From JAUILH01 sp964230215 (GTDB taxonomy: Bacteria > Bacteroidota > Bacteroidia > Flavobacteriales_D > JAUILH01): 64,000 nt of DNA. The stretch is taken from the NCBI GenBank assembly GCA_964230215.1, contig CAXRGQ010000016.1, forward strand, positions 620,001-684,000, given 5' to 3'. The notes beneath the pieces are model-generated. The model ran no database searches and was not told the DNA's origin. It saw nothing but the letters and a program-made list of their open reading frames with translations. How positions within the stretch are numbered: the stretch's first letter is position 1; each line of letters starts with the position of its first letter. The position numbers were made by a program, and so were the translations under genes. Below, one piece after another: positions 41,853-49,690 of the stretch.

Positions 41853-42269
41853 ATGAAAAGTATATTATTAGTATTCGCATTAGCGATGGGAACAATTCAA
41901 GGAATTGCTCAAACCAAACAAGCCGAAATGAGTTTTGATAAAGAAACTCATGACTATGGCGAAATCACAACATCAGACGATGGAAATTGCATTTTTACCT
42001 TCACAAATACTGGAAATGCACCCTTAATTATTTCGAATGCAAAGGGCTCGTGTAATTGCACCGTCCCATCTTGGCCAAAAGAACCAATTGCGCCAGGGGA
42101 AAGCGGAGAAATAAAAGTGCATTATAACACAAAACGTGTTGGGCCAATTAACAAATCGGTTTACATAAGTAGCAATGCAGGTGATTTTACCCTTAGAATT
42201 AGAGGCAAAGTTTCTCAAGGACCAGGAGCTCCCGAAAAAGTTTCTCCGCAAGTACGAGCAACCAATTAA
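41853..42269 (+). CDS. DUF1573 exported protein 1 of 3
   Basis: A 138-residue protein: signal peptide (MKSILLVFALAMGTIQGIAQ) and one DUF1573 immunoglobulin-like domain with SFDKETHDYGEITTSDD, APLIISNAKGSCNCTVPSWP and PIAPGESGEIKVHYNTKRVG. The domain resembles ASH/MSP-type beta sandwiches; its function in Bacteroidota is unknown. The two Cys of SCNC may form a disulphide or bind a ligand. Two paralogues follow directly, the next being much closer in sequence than the third. Confidence 0.85.
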   Translation: MKSILLVFALAMGTIQGIAQTKQAEMSFDKETHDYGEITTSDDGNCIFTFTNTGNAPLIISNAKGSCNCTVPSWPKEPIAPGESGEIKVHYNTKRVGPINKSVYISSNAGDFTLRIRGKVSQGPGAPEKVSPQVRATN

Positions 42270-42318
42270 TTATTGTTAACGTTTTGTTAAAGGAAATAAG
42301 CAATTAAAATATTGGTAT

Positions 42319-42326
42319 TACATTTG
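42319..42326 (+). promoter_or_regulatory. -7 element for the second DUF1573 gene
   Basis: TACATTTG fits TAnnTTTG and lies 36 bp before ATG 42362, so the second and third genes can be transcribed apart from the first. No good -33 element is seen. Confidence 0.4.
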
Positions 42327-42361
42327 ATATAGTTAAAATCGGAATTAAAAAAATCGAAACA

Positions 42362-42829
42362 ATGAAAAAAGGATTATTACTACTCGGAGCTGTTTGTTTG
42401 ATGGCAGTAGGAATGACAGCAACCGCTCAAACAATCGGTGCTGGATCAAGTTCCTCTGGTAATCAAGTAGGCGGTGCTACTATAGACTTTGAAAAAGAAG
42501 TACACGATTATGGAACAATTAAGCAACATGGTGATGGGGCTTGTGAATTTAAGTTCACAAACAACGGTACAGAGCCATTAATCATCTCAAACGCAAGAGG
42601 TTCTTGTGGATGTACAGTTCCATCATGGCCAAAAGAGCCAATCGCTCCAGGTGAGTCATCAGTAATTAAAGTTAAGTATGACACTAAGCGTGTTGGACCA
42701 ATCAACAAAAGTGTTACAATCACATCAAATGCAGGTGATTCACCTACAACAGTGATTCGTATTAAAGGTAAAGTTGAAGCAGCACCTACTGCACCAACAG
42801 CACCTAAAGTTGGGCCTAAAGCCAAATAA
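42362..42829 (+). CDS. DUF1573 exported protein 2 of 3
   Basis: A 155-residue paralogue of the previous gene: signal peptide (MKKGLLLLGAVCLMAVGMTATAQ), a short Ser/Gly linker, and a DUF1573 domain with IDFEKEVHDYGTIKQHGDG, NARGSCGCTVPSWPKEPIAP and KRVGPINKSVTITSNAGDSP. It has a C-terminal Ala/Pro/Lys-rich tail (APTAPTAPKVGPKAK). The central 60 residues are nearly the same as in protein 1, showing a recent duplication. It overlaps the third gene by one base (TAATG). Confidence 0.85.
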   Translation: MKKGLLLLGAVCLMAVGMTATAQTIGAGSSSSGNQVGGATIDFEKEVHDYGTIKQHGDGACEFKFTNNGTEPLIISNARGSCGCTVPSWPKEPIAPGESSVIKVKYDTKRVGPINKSVTITSNAGDSPTTVIRIKGKVEAAPTAPTAPKVGPKAK

Positions 42830-43206
42830 TGAGATTCGTCTTATTACTTACAATATTTTTAATGAATTCCGCCTTTGGCTTTAGCCAACAGGCGGAATTT
42901 AGTTTTGATAAGTCCACACAGCGTCATAAAGGCAAAGCAAAAGAAGGTGAAATAGTATCTTTTAGCTATGGATTTACGAATAAAGGAGATGCTCCTTTAA
43001 TTATTTCTGAATACAAAGTTGCATGTCCATGCACTAAAGTGCAGTTTCCAACCGAACCAATCCCCCCAGGTCAGCATGGGACTATTAAAGTCACCTTTGA
43101 TACAAAAGGCAAAATCGGCTATCAAGACCGAGAAATTACCATTCATTCTAACGCCAAAGAGAGCCCGAGCCATATTCGGTTCAAGGTCATGGTTGACAAC
43201 AAATAG
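42829..43206 (+). CDS. DUF1573 exported protein 3 of 3
   Basis: A 125-residue, more distant paralogue: signal peptide (MRFVLLLTIFLMNSAFGFSQ) and a DUF1573 domain with FSFDKSTQRHKGKAKEGE, KVACPCTKVQFPTEPIPPG and the YQDREITIHSNAKESP end. The CPC pair replaces SCNC/SCGC of the neighbours. Start and stop overlap with gene 2 indicate translational coupling. Confidence 0.83.
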   Translation: MRFVLLLTIFLMNSAFGFSQQAEFSFDKSTQRHKGKAKEGEIVSFSYGFTNKGDAPLIISEYKVACPCTKVQFPTEPIPPGQHGTIKVTFDTKGKIGYQDREITIHSNAKESPSHIRFKVMVDNK

Positions 43207-43293
43207 AGGCTGTTTCTAAGCTTATAATTTTCCGTTTATTTTTTAGCTTGTTTATAAGCCAAAAAATTGCACATTTGCACAAATTTTTATCGT

Positions 43294-44490
43294 ATGCTTA
43301 AACTATCTGATAAGGCACATAACATGCCGTCGTCACCGATAAGAAAATTAGTTCCTTATGCTGAAGCAGCCAAAAGAAAAGGAACTAAAGTCTACCATTT
43401 AAATATCGGTCAACCGGATATTAAAACTCCACAAGTAGCCTTAGATGCTGTTAAAAACACATCTATTGAGGTTATTGAGTACAGTCATAGTGCTGGCTTT
43501 GAAAGCTATAGAAAAGGTTTAGCCGCATACTACGAGAAATTTGACATCAAGCTTTCTCATGAAGACTTAATGATTACAACGGGCGGTTCAGAGGCGCTAT
43601 TATTTGCATTTCAAGCTTGTTTTAATCCAGGTGACGAACTGATTATACCCGAACCATTTTACGCCAACTACAATGGATTTGCAGCTAGCGCTGGTATCAA
43701 AGTGATTCCAGTAACTGCAAGCATAGATAACGGTTTTGCTCTTCCTCCAATTGAAGATTTTAAATCTAAAATAAGTTCAAAGACTAAGGGTATCCTCATT
43801 TGCAACCCAGGTAATCCAACTGGGTATCTGTATTCCAAAGAAGAACTTCTTCAGTTGAGAGATTTAGTGAAAGAGAACAATCTCTTCTTATTTGCAGATG
43901 AAGTGTATAGAGAGTTCTGTTATGATGGGGCTCAACCTTACTCAGCACTACAATTAGAAGGTATCGAAGACAATGTAATTTTAGTTGATTCGGTTTCAAA
44001 GCGCTACAGCATGTGCGGAGCACGAATCGGTGCTCTAGTAAGCAGAAACAAAGAGTTTATGGCATCAGCACTTAAGTTTGCACAAGCTAGATTAAGTCCA
44101 CCTACCCTTGGTCAAATAGCTGGAGAAGCTGCACTAAAAACAGAGCAGAGCTACTTTGATGATGTTGTCAAAGAATACGTTTCAAGACGCAACATACTTG
44201 TTGATGGCTTAAATGCTATTGAAGGCGTGAAATGTCCTAAACCATCTGGAGCGTTTTATGCGATCGCAGAACTGCCGATTGATAACGCTGATAAATTCTG
44301 CCAATGGTTGTTAGAATCCTTTGATTATGAAGGTCAAACAGTAATGTTAGCGCCAGCTACTGGATTTTATGCTAGCCAAGGAAATGGTGAAAAGCAAGTA
44401 AGGATTGCATATGTACTAAATGAAAGCTCTCTTAGAAATGCTGTGAAGTGTCTTGAAGTAGCCCTTCAATCTTATCCCGGCAGACAGTAA
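43294..44490 (+). CDS. class I/II pyridoxal-phosphate aminotransferase
   Basis: A 398-residue fold-type I aminotransferase: NIGQPDIKTPQVALDAV, TGGSEALLFAFQACFNPGD, CNPGNPTGYLYSKEEL, FADEVYREFCYDG and the PLP lysine K236 in DSVSKRYSMCGARIG, with RIAYVLNES near the end. It transfers amino groups between an amino acid and a 2-oxo acid, probably an aspartate/aromatic-type enzyme; the exact substrate cannot be told. The frame opens at TTG 43267, but ATG 43294 matches the usual start (MLKLSDKAHNMPSSPIRKL). Confidence 0.88.
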   Translation: MLKLSDKAHNMPSSPIRKLVPYAEAAKRKGTKVYHLNIGQPDIKTPQVALDAVKNTSIEVIEYSHSAGFESYRKGLAAYYEKFDIKLSHEDLMITTGGSEALLFAFQACFNPGDELIIPEPFYANYNGFAASAGIKVIPVTASIDNGFALPPIEDFKSKISSKTKGILICNPGNPTGYLYSKEELLQLRDLVKENNLFLFADEVYREFCYDGAQPYSALQLEGIEDNVILVDSVSKRYSMCGARIGALVSRNKEFMASALKFAQARLSPPTLGQIAGEAALKTEQSYFDDVVKEYVSRRNILVDGLNAIEGVKCPKPSGAFYAIAELPIDNADKFCQWLLESFDYEGQTVMLAPATGFYASQGNGEKQVRIAYVLNESSLRNAVKCLEVALQSYPGRQ

Positions 44491-44527
44491 TTCCGTCATA
44501 AGAATCATATATTTCGTGAACATCTGA

Positions 44528-44566
44528 TTGGCTTTTTTGTCCCTTAATGATTATCTTTAGGGACAA
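44528..44566 (+). promoter_or_regulatory. promoter and operator candidate for the subtilase
   Basis: TTG (44528-44530) and TATCTTTA (44552-44559) are spaced 21 nt, one base off TAnnTTTG. A perfect 8-bp inverted repeat (44537-44544 with 44559-44566) encloses the -7 element, so a bound regulator or an RNA hairpin could control the gene. Confidence 0.4.
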
Positions 44567-44579
44567 CAAACCCTTGTTT

Positions 44580-47222
44580 ATGAAAAAATTTTTACTGTCA
44601 CTATGTTTATTGAGCTCAGTTGCAATGGCTCAGTTCAACGATAATTTGCCTTATGTACCTGGGCAAGTATTAATCCAAATTGATAACAACGCTAGCATTA
44701 CTAAAGTAATTGAAAAAAATGCTTTCGTTAATGGTGTGGAGACCCGTTTAGCAAGTTCTAAACTCGTTTCAAAACCGGCCAATATATGGTTGTTGGAATT
44801 CGATGAAGACGCCATTAGTCACAATGAAATTTTGACAAGTCTTTACAAAGACCCTCATGTTTGGATTGCTCAAAATAACCATATTGTTGAAGATCGTGCC
44901 ACTACACCAAATGACCCTAACTTTAGTCAGCAATGGCATCATGTTAACGGAAATGATGCAGACATTGACTCGGACTTAGCTTGGGATATCACTACCGGTG
45001 GTTTAACTGCAACGGGGGATACCATAGTAGTATGTGTCCTTGAAGGCGGTGGAGCTGATTGGGATCATCCAGACTTAATCGACAATCATTGGAGAAATTA
45101 CAATGAAATTGACGGTAACGGAATCGATGATGACGGAAATGGTTATGTAGATGATTTTAATGGATGGAATGAGCCTGGAAATAATGATGTTATCAATGCA
45201 GGTAGCCATGGTACTCAAGTATCCGGAATGATTGGCGCAAAGGGTAACAACAACTCCGTTGTATCTGGAATTAATTGGGATGTAAAGATTATGCAGGTGC
45301 AGAATGGAAGTATTGGAAGCGGTTCTAACCCAAATGAAGCTAACGTAATTGCCGCTTACACCTACCCTCTCGTAATGCGTCAGTTATACGAATCTTCTGG
45401 CGGTGCGCAAGGTGCTTTTGTTGTTGCAACCAATGCCTCTTGGGGAATTGATGCAGCAGACCCTAATAATGCGCCATTATGGTGTGCATTCTATGACACT
45501 TTAGGTCACTATGGAATTTTGAATTGTGGAGCTACAACGAACTCAAGTCTTGACGTTGATGCAGTGGGTGATTTACCTACCGCATGTGCCAGCGATTACA
45601 TGATAGGAATTACAAGAACGGGAAATACAGATCAAATGGGTGGTGGATATGGCGCTACAACAATTGAACTTGGAGCTCCCGGAATTAGTGTTGTTACAAC
45701 ATCTAACGGTGGTGGCAGTGGTTCAACTACTGGTACATCTTTCTCTTCACCACTCACGGCTGGTGTAATTGCATTACTTTATTCGGCACCATGTACATCT
45801 TTAGCTGCATTGTCTCATGCAGATCCTAAAGCGGCGGCTGATCAAGTTAGAATGGCTTTATTAAATGGCGTGGACCCTATTTCATCTCTGAACGGAATCA
45901 CTGTAACTGGTGGACGCTTGAATGCTTATAATAGTGTGATGGAAATCGTTAATAATTGTAGTGGAACATCTTGCCTTACACCATGGCAAGTAGCTTCATC
46001 AAACGTTACGGACACACAAGCTGATTTGGCTTGGGGCGGAACAGGTACTAGCTACAATATTCAATACAGACCTACTGGTTCTAGCACTTGGATGACTGCA
46101 ACTAGCTCAGGTACCTCAACCACTATTTCTGGTTTAACTGCGTGTACAGAGTATGAAGTACAGATTCAGTCTGTATGTACTAGTGCAACGGATACATCTA
46201 GTTATACTAGTTCGTTGATATTTACAACTGATGGATGTTGTGAGCCACCGTCAACACATGATGTAACAAACATTACACAAACAACTGCTGACGTTAATTG
46301 GTCTTCAGTGCTTGCTGCTACCACCTACAACTTAAGATATAAAGAGACAGCTGGAGCTAGTTGGACAGATGTGAATGGTGTATCAAGTCCGCACAACTTA
46401 ACAGGTTTAACAGGGTGTACTGAATATGAAGTTCAAATTCAAACTGTTTGTGGTGCTACCAATACAGCGTTTACAACTAGCTATGTATTTACTACGACTG
46501 GATGTGGAGCGTGTCTAGATATGACTTATTGTACTTCAGAAGGCGCTTCTACTGCAGATGAGTGGATTGAATCTGTTGTAATTGCAGATATTAATAATGT
46601 TTCAGGTGATGATGATGGGTATGGAGATTTCACAGGTGTTTCCACTGACTTACAACATTCAACTAATTATTCTATTACGATTACACCAGGTTATGCAGGT
46701 TGGGCATATAATGAATACTTTAATGTATGGATTGATTTGAACCACGATGGTGATTTCTCTGACGCAGATGAGCACGTTTATGACGCGGGTGGTCTGAATA
46801 ACTCAGCTGTAACAGGTACCATTAACTTACCGGCTACTTCTACACTCGGATTAACTAAAATGCGTGTTTCTATGATGTATAATGGCGCTGCAGGAGAATG
46901 TGAAGATGATCCTAACGTATTCGAGTTTGGTGAGGTTGAAGATTATTGTGTGACCATAATTGAACCTGTCGGGGTTGCATCATACGATGAAATTGGATTT
47001 ACATTATATCCAAACCCTACAACAGGAGTATTTACTGTGGTAAGTGATGATCAAAATCCACTTTTACTTGAGATTAGAAACTCACTTGGACAGATTGTTA
47101 TGAGCGAAAATGTTCAGAATGGTCAAACTATTGATGCATCTGGTTTAGCGCGCGGAATGTATTTCGTTAGAATAAAAAATGTAGATGGAAAACTTGGAGT
47201 GCAGAAGCTAAAACTTCAGTAG
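44580..47222 (+). CDS. secreted S8 subtilase with FN3, GEVED and T9SS domains
   Basis: An 880-residue secreted protease-like protein. ATG 44580 opens the signal peptide MKKFLLSLCLLSSVAMAQ; an upstream ATG (44547) lies in the promoter region. Domains: N-terminal propeptide-like part (20-110), S8 domain (about 120-470) with His210 in GSHGTQVSG, Asn285 in ATNASWG and Ser387 in TGTSFSSPLTAG, two fibronectin type III domains (about 475-640), a GEVED domain (about 690-790, FNVWIDLNHDGDFSDADE), and a T9SS type A tail (LYPNPTTGVFTVV, GLARGMYFVRIKN). The position of the catalytic Asp holds Glu155 (VCVLEGGGADW), which may alter activity. A strong hairpin terminator follows. Confidence 0.9.
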   Translation: MKKFLLSLCLLSSVAMAQFNDNLPYVPGQVLIQIDNNASITKVIEKNAFVNGVETRLASSKLVSKPANIWLLEFDEDAISHNEILTSLYKDPHVWIAQNNHIVEDRATTPNDPNFSQQWHHVNGNDADIDSDLAWDITTGGLTATGDTIVVCVLEGGGADWDHPDLIDNHWRNYNEIDGNGIDDDGNGYVDDFNGWNEPGNNDVINAGSHGTQVSGMIGAKGNNNSVVSGINWDVKIMQVQNGSIGSGSNPNEANVIAAYTYPLVMRQLYESSGGAQGAFVVATNASWGIDAADPNNAPLWCAFYDTLGHYGILNCGATTNSSLDVDAVGDLPTACASDYMIGITRTGNTDQMGGGYGATTIELGAPGISVVTTSNGGGSGSTTGTSFSSPLTAGVIALLYSAPCTSLAALSHADPKAAADQVRMALLNGVDPISSLNGITVTGGRLNAYNSVMEIVNNCSGTSCLTPWQVASSNVTDTQADLAWGGTGTSYNIQYRPTGSSTWMTATSSGTSTTISGLTACTEYEVQIQSVCTSATDTSSYTSSLIFTTDGCCEPPSTHDVTNITQTTADVNWSSVLAATTYNLRYKETAGASWTDVNGVSSPHNLTGLTGCTEYEVQIQTVCGATNTAFTTSYVFTTTGCGACLDMTYCTSEGASTADEWIESVVIADINNVSGDDDGYGDFTGVSTDLQHSTNYSITITPGYAGWAYNEYFNVWIDLNHDGDFSDADEHVYDAGGLNNSAVTGTINLPATSTLGLTKMRVSMMYNGAAGECEDDPNVFEFGEVEDYCVTIIEPVGVASYDEIGFTLYPNPTTGVFTVVSDDQNPLLLEIRNSLGQIVMSENVQNGQTIDASGLARGMYFVRIKNVDGKLGVQKLKLQ

Positions 47223-47247
47223 GCAACTCTGCTACATGATATGATTA

Positions 47248-47278
47248 GAAAAGGGGTGAACAGTGTTCACCCCTTTTC
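47248..47278. terminator. hairpin terminator between convergent genes
   Basis: A perfect 14-bp stem (47248-47261 with 47265-47278) with an AGT loop sits between the ends of the subtilase and histidine-kinase genes. The T tracts are short, so it may work as a bidirectional terminator or as an mRNA 3'-end stabiliser. Confidence 0.7.
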
Positions 47279-47293
47279 TCTTAATAAACATTT

Positions 47294-48064
47294 CTATAGA
47301 TAGACTGTATAACGTGTACCTTCAACAGTATTACACTCAACTTTTGCCTCTATTTGCTCCGATAGCAATTGAATCAACTCTAGACCTAAACTGTTCTTTT
47401 TCTTTGCTTCTGCCCTATTAAATCCAGAACCATCATCTCCAATAGTTAAGGTCATACCAGTATCTTGCTTCACTATTCTGATATAGTATTCACCATCATT
47501 AGACTTAAAGGCATGTTTGTAGGAATTGCTCACAATCTCATTAATCATGAGGCCCAAGGGAATTATTGTGTCGATATCCATTTTAAGGCCAGAGGGTATA
47601 TCGAGCTTTTTGGTCACTTTTATGTCTTTTTTGTTGTAAGCTAAATCAATGCTTTCCGTTAAATTCCACACATACTCATCCAACTTAGTAGACCTATAAT
47701 CAGAAGAATTGTAGAGCATTTCGTGGATTATAGCCATAGCCGTAATGCGAGACTGACATTCGTTTAAAATTTTATCAATACGCTCATCATTGTACATACT
47801 TGCATGCAGTCGCATCATGCTGCTAATAATCTGCATGTTATTTTTCACACGATGATGTATTTCCATCAATAACTGCTCTTTCTCCTTAATAGATAGCGCT
47901 GAAGCCTGTAATTCTTCACCAAGCATATTAACGCCCACAGCAATTGCATCTACAGTTTCATCTTTACCAGAAAGTTCACACTGTTTTGAAAAATCCAATT
48001 TAGCATACGATAGAATTACATCTAGTATTTCCTCTGCTTGTGTATGTGATGGGCTATCTGTCAT
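47294..48064 (-). CDS. soluble HisKA_2-type sensor histidine kinase
   Basis: A 256-residue kinase: a short N-terminal region without any known sensor or membrane segment (1-60), the HisKA_2 dimerisation/phosphorylation motif MEIHHRVKNNMQIISSMMRL with the phospho-His at 70 or 71, ESIDLAYNKKDI, and an ATPase domain with MINEIVSNSYKHAF, IGDDGSGFNR and NSLGLELIQLLSEQI. It is cytoplasmic. It starts 4 bp inside the end of the STAS-like gene (ATGA overlap), so the two are translationally coupled. No response regulator is beside it. Confidence 0.88.
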   Translation of the reverse strand: MTDSPSHTQAEEILDVILSYAKLDFSKQCELSGKDETVDAIAVGVNMLGEELQASALSIKEKEQLLMEIHHRVKNNMQIISSMMRLHASMYNDERIDKILNECQSRITAMAIIHEMLYNSSDYRSTKLDEYVWNLTESIDLAYNKKDIKVTKKLDIPSGLKMDIDTIIPLGLMINEIVSNSYKHAFKSNDGEYYIRIVKQDTGMTLTIGDDGSGFNRAEAKKKNSLGLELIQLLSEQIEAKVECNTVEGTRYTVYL

Positions 48065-48456
48065 TTATATTCGTTTAACCATTCGACAGCCTTTTCTTCT
48101 GACGAAAACAGTTTAGAAGGAACACTCGGTTTGCTAAATTTCATAAAAAAATTTCCCACGGTTTTTGTTAGTGGGGAATCTACCACAATTCCCATAGCCG
48201 TTATTTTAGTCGCTCGATTATTTACTGCAAAGTGATCTCTTGCTTCCTTAGTAATCGACTTAATACCGTGTGTATTTACTAAAAGTGGATATTTTTCACC
48301 CTCAAGGCTCATTACAGCCTTTGAGTTCTCTTTAGCCTCATCTAGGGTTACCACGGCATCTTTTTTAACGCAAGTGCGTGCTATTCCATCACTACCCATC
48401 CATGTGAAATATGCTGTGGTCTCAATACGCTCGGTATCTATTGAATGGCTTGACAT
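48061..48456 (-). CDS. STAS/SpoIIAA-like domain protein
   Basis: A 131-residue soluble protein resembling the STAS/SEC14-like (SpoIIAA-like) proteins of Bacteroidota: VVTLDEAKENSKAVMSLEGE, YPLLVNTHGIKSITKEARDH and FSSEEKAVEWLNEY at the end. Such domains act as regulators that bind a partner protein or small ligand. Its coding end overlaps the kinase start by 4 bp, so the kinase is its likely partner. The fold call is moderate; the signal is unknown. Confidence 0.65.
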   Translation of the reverse strand: MSSHSIDTERIETTAYFTWMGSDGIARTCVKKDAVVTLDEAKENSKAVMSLEGEKYPLLVNTHGIKSITKEARDHFAVNNRATKITAMGIVVDSPLTKTVGNFFMKFSKPSVPSKLFSSEEKAVEWLNEYK

Positions 48457-48496
48457 ACACTCTAAGATAAGGATTATTTTACAAGTTACTTCCGGC

Positions 48497-49690
48497 TTAT
48501 TCGAAATCTGTATACAACAGGTACTTCTTTCTTTTTAGCTTAAAGGCTGCTACATCCTCCTTCCAAGTAGCTGAAATATCTTCTGCGCTTTTTCCTGCTT
48601 CAATCATTTCACGAATTTTTCTGGTACCGCACAATAGATTAAAACTTCCTGAAGATTTAAAAAAATCAGACTTATCATCCGAGTTGTTATACATATCAAT
48701 TACCCAGTGTAGATAAATTTTCTTTTGATCTCTCATATGCGTATCACCAAATTCAGACAAATCGAAACCAGTGCATTCTTCATTCTTATACTTTGGGTTT
48801 TTCGCTCCCTCAACCGACTTAGGTGTAAATGTATAATTCCCTGCCTTAAATCCGGGCTTACCTATTACCTGGAATGGTTTGTCTGTTCCTCGCCCTACAC
48901 TCACATTGGTTCCTTCTAACAAACATAGACTTGGATACATATAAATTGATGACATATTAGGTAAGTTCGGGCTAGGTTTAATAGGCACTTTATAAAAACT
49001 ACTGTGCGTATAGTTGTCGCATGTAATCACTTCTAAATTGCATTGAACCCCGTTTTTTAACCATTTTTCACCATTTAACATTTTAGCAATTTCACCAACG
49101 GTCATTCCGTGAACAATAGGAATTGCATGCATACCGATAAATGATGTGTACTTCTCTTCAAGAATAGGTCCATCAACATAATGTCCATTTGGATTCGGCC
49201 TATCAAGAATCAATACTTTTTTATTGTTTTCAGCTGCCGCTTCCATTACATAATGCATAGAACTTATATAGGTATAAAAGCGTGCACCTACATCCTGAAT
49301 ATCAAATATTATAATGTCTACATCTGCCAAGGACTCAGCAGAAGGTTTCTTGTTTCTACCGTACATTGATACCACTGGTAGATTTGTTTTACTATCTCTT
49401 CCATCTTTTATCCAAGCCCCAGCATCTGCGTGTCCTCTAAATCCATGTTCTGGAGCGAATACCTTCTTTATATCAAGACCTAAACTCAACAATGTATCCA
49501 CCAGGTGAGTATTTCTTACCATGGATGTCTGATTACCAACTATCGCTATTCGTTTGCCTTTTAGGCCATCAATATAGCTCTCTATGCGTTCAGCACCTAC
49601 GATAATATCCTCATCATAAGTGGTGTTTTCTTGTGCAAACGAAACCGAAAGCAGCATTGTCATTAAAAAACCGTAGAAGAATTGTTTCAT
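48497..49690 (-). CDS. NamZ-type exo-beta-N-acetylmuramidase (DUF1343, GH171)
   Basis: The 397-residue protein has a signal peptide (MKQFFYGFLMTMLLSVSFAQ) and the DUF1343 blocks: RIAIVGNQTSMVRNTHLVD, KVFAPEHGFRGHADAGAW, IIIFDIQDVGARFYTYISSM, ILDRPNPNGHYVDGPIL and FIGMHAIPIVHGMTVGEIA. NamZ of Bacillus subtilis removes terminal N-acetylmuramic acid from peptidoglycan fragments, so a recycling or scavenging role in the periplasm is likely. The frame extends to 49846, but ATG 49690 gives the signal peptide. The start codon overlaps that of the divergent permease gene (CATG). Confidence 0.88.
   Translation of the reverse strand: MKQFFYGFLMTMLLSVSFAQENTTYDEDIIVGAERIESYIDGLKGKRIAIVGNQTSMVRNTHLVDTLLSLGLDIKKVFAPEHGFRGHADAGAWIKDGRDSKTNLPVVSMYGRNKKPSAESLADVDIIIFDIQDVGARFYTYISSMHYVMEAAAENNKKVLILDRPNPNGHYVDGPILEEKYTSFIGMHAIPIVHGMTVGEIAKMLNGEKWLKNGVQCNLEVITCDNYTHSSFYKVPIKPSPNLPNMSSIYMYPSLCLLEGTNVSVGRGTDKPFQVIGKPGFKAGNYTFTPKSVEGAKNPKYKNEECTGFDLSEFGDTHMRDQKKIYLHWVIDMYNNSDDKSDFFKSSGSFNLLCGTRKIREMIEAGKSAEDISATWKEDVAAFKLKRKKYLLYTDFE

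Noticed and set aside
43220..43259. 8-bp inverted repeat before the aminotransferase gene considered as terminator of the DUF1573 genes.
   Set aside because: AT-rich stem, 24-nt loop and no U tract after it.
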